Assembly (NCBI GenBank): GCA_003640385.1
Contig: RCAB01000044.1
Coordinates: 62,001 to 126,000, forward strand
Length of the DNA: 64,000 bases
Direction: 5' to 3'
Source: Setaria digitata
Taxonomy: Eukaryota; Nematoda; Chromadorea; Rhabditida; Setariidae
The notes under the pieces are model-generated. The model saw only the letters and a list, made by a program, of their open reading frames with translations, made no database searches and had not been told where the DNA came from. A program made the translations under genes and the position numbers. Of the stretch, positions 62,381 to 64,000 are shown piece after piece; within the stretch, counting starts at the first letter, position 1, and every line of letters starts with the position of its first letter.

Positions 62381-62490
62381 AAAATGCAATTATCGATGCC
62401 AAAATTTGAACATTTTAATTAGTACACATTTAAATGACATGGAAAATAAAGCATTAAGATCTGGCTGGCCTTGTCGATGGACTTTAAGTG
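62381..62490 (+). CDS. Possible isolated exon
   Basis: After TGGTTTATAG a frame entered in phase 2 reads KCNYRCQNLNILISTHLNDM and SGWPCRWTL, up to GTGTTT at about 62488. Composition is more balanced than the flanks. No partner exons could be confirmed; a block at about 63214-63360 is a possible later exon of a gene continuing past the window. Confidence 0.2.
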
Positions 62491-62529
62491 TTTCAGAAGT
62501 TTGCCATTTATCAACCTCTCACTCCTTTC

Positions 62530-62700
62530 TTTCAATTCACCTCCCTCTTCCTGTTCATTTCCTTCAACAACAATTCATCCCTCTCTTCCTGTTCATTTCC
62601 TTCAACAATTCATCCCTCTCTTCCTGTCCATTTCCTTCAACAATAATTCAAACCTCGCTTCCTGTTCATTTCCTTCAACAATTCATCTCCTTCTTCCTGA
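62530..62700. repeat. Pyrimidine-rich tandem repeat with CTTCCTGTTCATTTCCTTCA unit
   Basis: At least four imperfect copies of a unit of about 36-42 bp: CTTCCTGTTCATTTCCTTCA then ACAATTCATCCCTCT. Copy lengths differ by insertions of ACA or ATA. Long open frames through it (poly Ser/Phe/Pro) are products of the repeat. Confidence 0.9.
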
Positions 62701-64000
62701 TTCATCGTCCTCTTGTTTGTTCCTTTCAGAGATCCATCATCATCTTCCTGTTTTTTCCTGAAAACAATGTTCAAACGTCATAATGCATCATATTTGATTC
62801 TATTTTTGACATTTCTTGTTAAAAATTTAAAGATTATTTGGTAACAGAAATTGAAAGTTTGAAATATAGAACTAATAGAAAGTGTGGATTTTGCCGTTAC
62901 TTGAAATTTATTTGCTTCTACTTATTGCAGACATTTAAACTATTTGACATGATATAGTTAAAATTTCGATCATTGATAATACCAATATTATTGGTAGGAT
63001 TTGTAAGATTAGCGTATATTTTGTTAAATTAATAAAATCTCAGGTACCATAATTTTAGCTAAATTCAACGTTGATTATTTCTCTTTTAGGAATAATCGAC
63101 AATTATTTTTTAGCATCTTAATTTGTTACTGATTATTACTCATTAGTTTGTAACTGTACGAAAAGTATCTTCTAAGCTGAGTATTTTAGAAAAAATCAGT
63201 GAAAGATTGTTGTAGGAGGAAAGAAGAACCGAAATTTGGATCTAAAGGCTTGATCAGATATGACACTTGTGTCAGAGAAACCGCAAAAGATTACTTAGAG
63301 AGTAGGACTTATCAGTATCACTTCATTAGTGAAATCTCGAAAATGATAGTGAAAATCTCGTGAACAATAGAAAAAGGAGTCATCCAAGCTTATTATGACT
63401 TTTCTTCCTTGGGTCCCATAGAGCCTCCCTTGGAATCACTAACTGGAAAAAAAAAAAAAAAAAAACAAATCATATAAAAGCCTGAAATTGTAATCAGTCT
63501 ACTTGCTTATTTCTTCTTTTCTCTTAAGTTTTAAAATTCAAAACAACAATGATAAAGCGTCAATGGTTTATGATAATGACGATTAAAAAAATCCGAAAAA
63601 GAAAAAATGCTCCAAAGTTTTTATATATTTTTTTTTCAAATGATATTTCTAATTTTTGAAGTTGAAATGAAGCCTTCAAAAAAATTGGCTTGAAATTTTT
63701 ATTTCAATTAATTTTTTTCATTTTATTTTAATCTTGATTTATATTCATTTAAACGAAATATATGTATAAAAAATAGTTCTACTTTCAAAATTAAATATTA
63801 ATCGTATAGATTTTTTATTCTGCATACATTGATATTATCATTCCTTTTTAGTAAATAAATAAATACTATTGAATTTTTATGAACAATTAAAAGTAAACAA
63901 ACTAAAAGAAAATAAACATTATACCAATGAAAGATTGCTTTATTTTTAATTGTTCTTGTGGAAAAAATTTTTTATTTGTAAAAAAAAAAGACATTCGTTC

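Noticed and set aside
62370..62783. Long plus-strand Ser/Phe/Pro frame
   Set aside because: Beyond 62500 it only follows the CTTCCTGTTCATTTCC tandem repeat; two frames stay open because the repeat lacks stops.

Overview
The window is AT-rich eukaryotic DNA with long homopolymer runs, many microsatellites and small exons joined by GT..AG introns of about 50 bp to 16 kb. I see no rRNA, tRNA, CRISPR array or bacterial gene architecture. Composition, short exons with TTTCAG acceptors, kilobase introns and trans-splice-like acceptors upstream of ATGs suggest a nematode, probably a parasitic clade III (filaria-like) species. That assignment is inference; no species-diagnostic sequence was recognised.

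Layout. (1) 0.7-2.8 kb, plus strand: pieces of a small multi-exon gene; the last two exons (2448-2755) fit well, the 5' exons less well. (2) 3.3-5.7 kb: scattered coding-like fragments that could not be assembled. (3) 6276-7115, plus: a clean single-exon gene for a basic 279-residue protein of unknown function, converging on (4) a four-exon minus-strand gene at 7957-9392 (192 residues). (5) 10.4-18.8 kb: mostly AT-rich spacer with microsatellites, one GC-rich terminal-exon candidate (11502-11656), two minus-strand candidates with signal peptides (16.2-17.9 kb) and a GC-rich promoter-like block (18.59-18.75 kb). (6) 20100-44778, plus: the dominant locus, a C2H2 zinc-finger/coiled-coil transcription-factor gene with huge introns. 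A large exon inside its 16-kb intron (37432-38242) encodes a CENP-B/pipsqueak-type helix-turn-helix and a polyglutamine run, and ends in the same splice phase as the exon it appears to replace. (7) Inside that intron lie a possible minus-strand nested gene and a 104-codon frame broken by one TAA. (8) 45-55.7 kb: spacer with one good isolated internal-exon candidate (47978-48142). (9) 55744-60185, plus: a six-exon gene for an unrecognised 305-residue protein. (10) 62.3-64 kb: a pyrimidine-rich tandem repeat and possible exon scraps.

The most interesting inference is that the zinc-finger locus makes two classes of protein from alternative first exons. One carries zinc fingers 1 and 2. The other replaces them with an HTH DNA-binding domain, splicing in at the middle of finger 2, while both share the third, degenerate finger and the C-terminal coiled coil. 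Exon models were built by hand from splice signals and reading-phase agreement. The zinc-finger, 7957-9392 and 55744-60185 models are the best supported; short candidates should be read with the stated confidence because long open frames arise often by chance in DNA of this length and composition.
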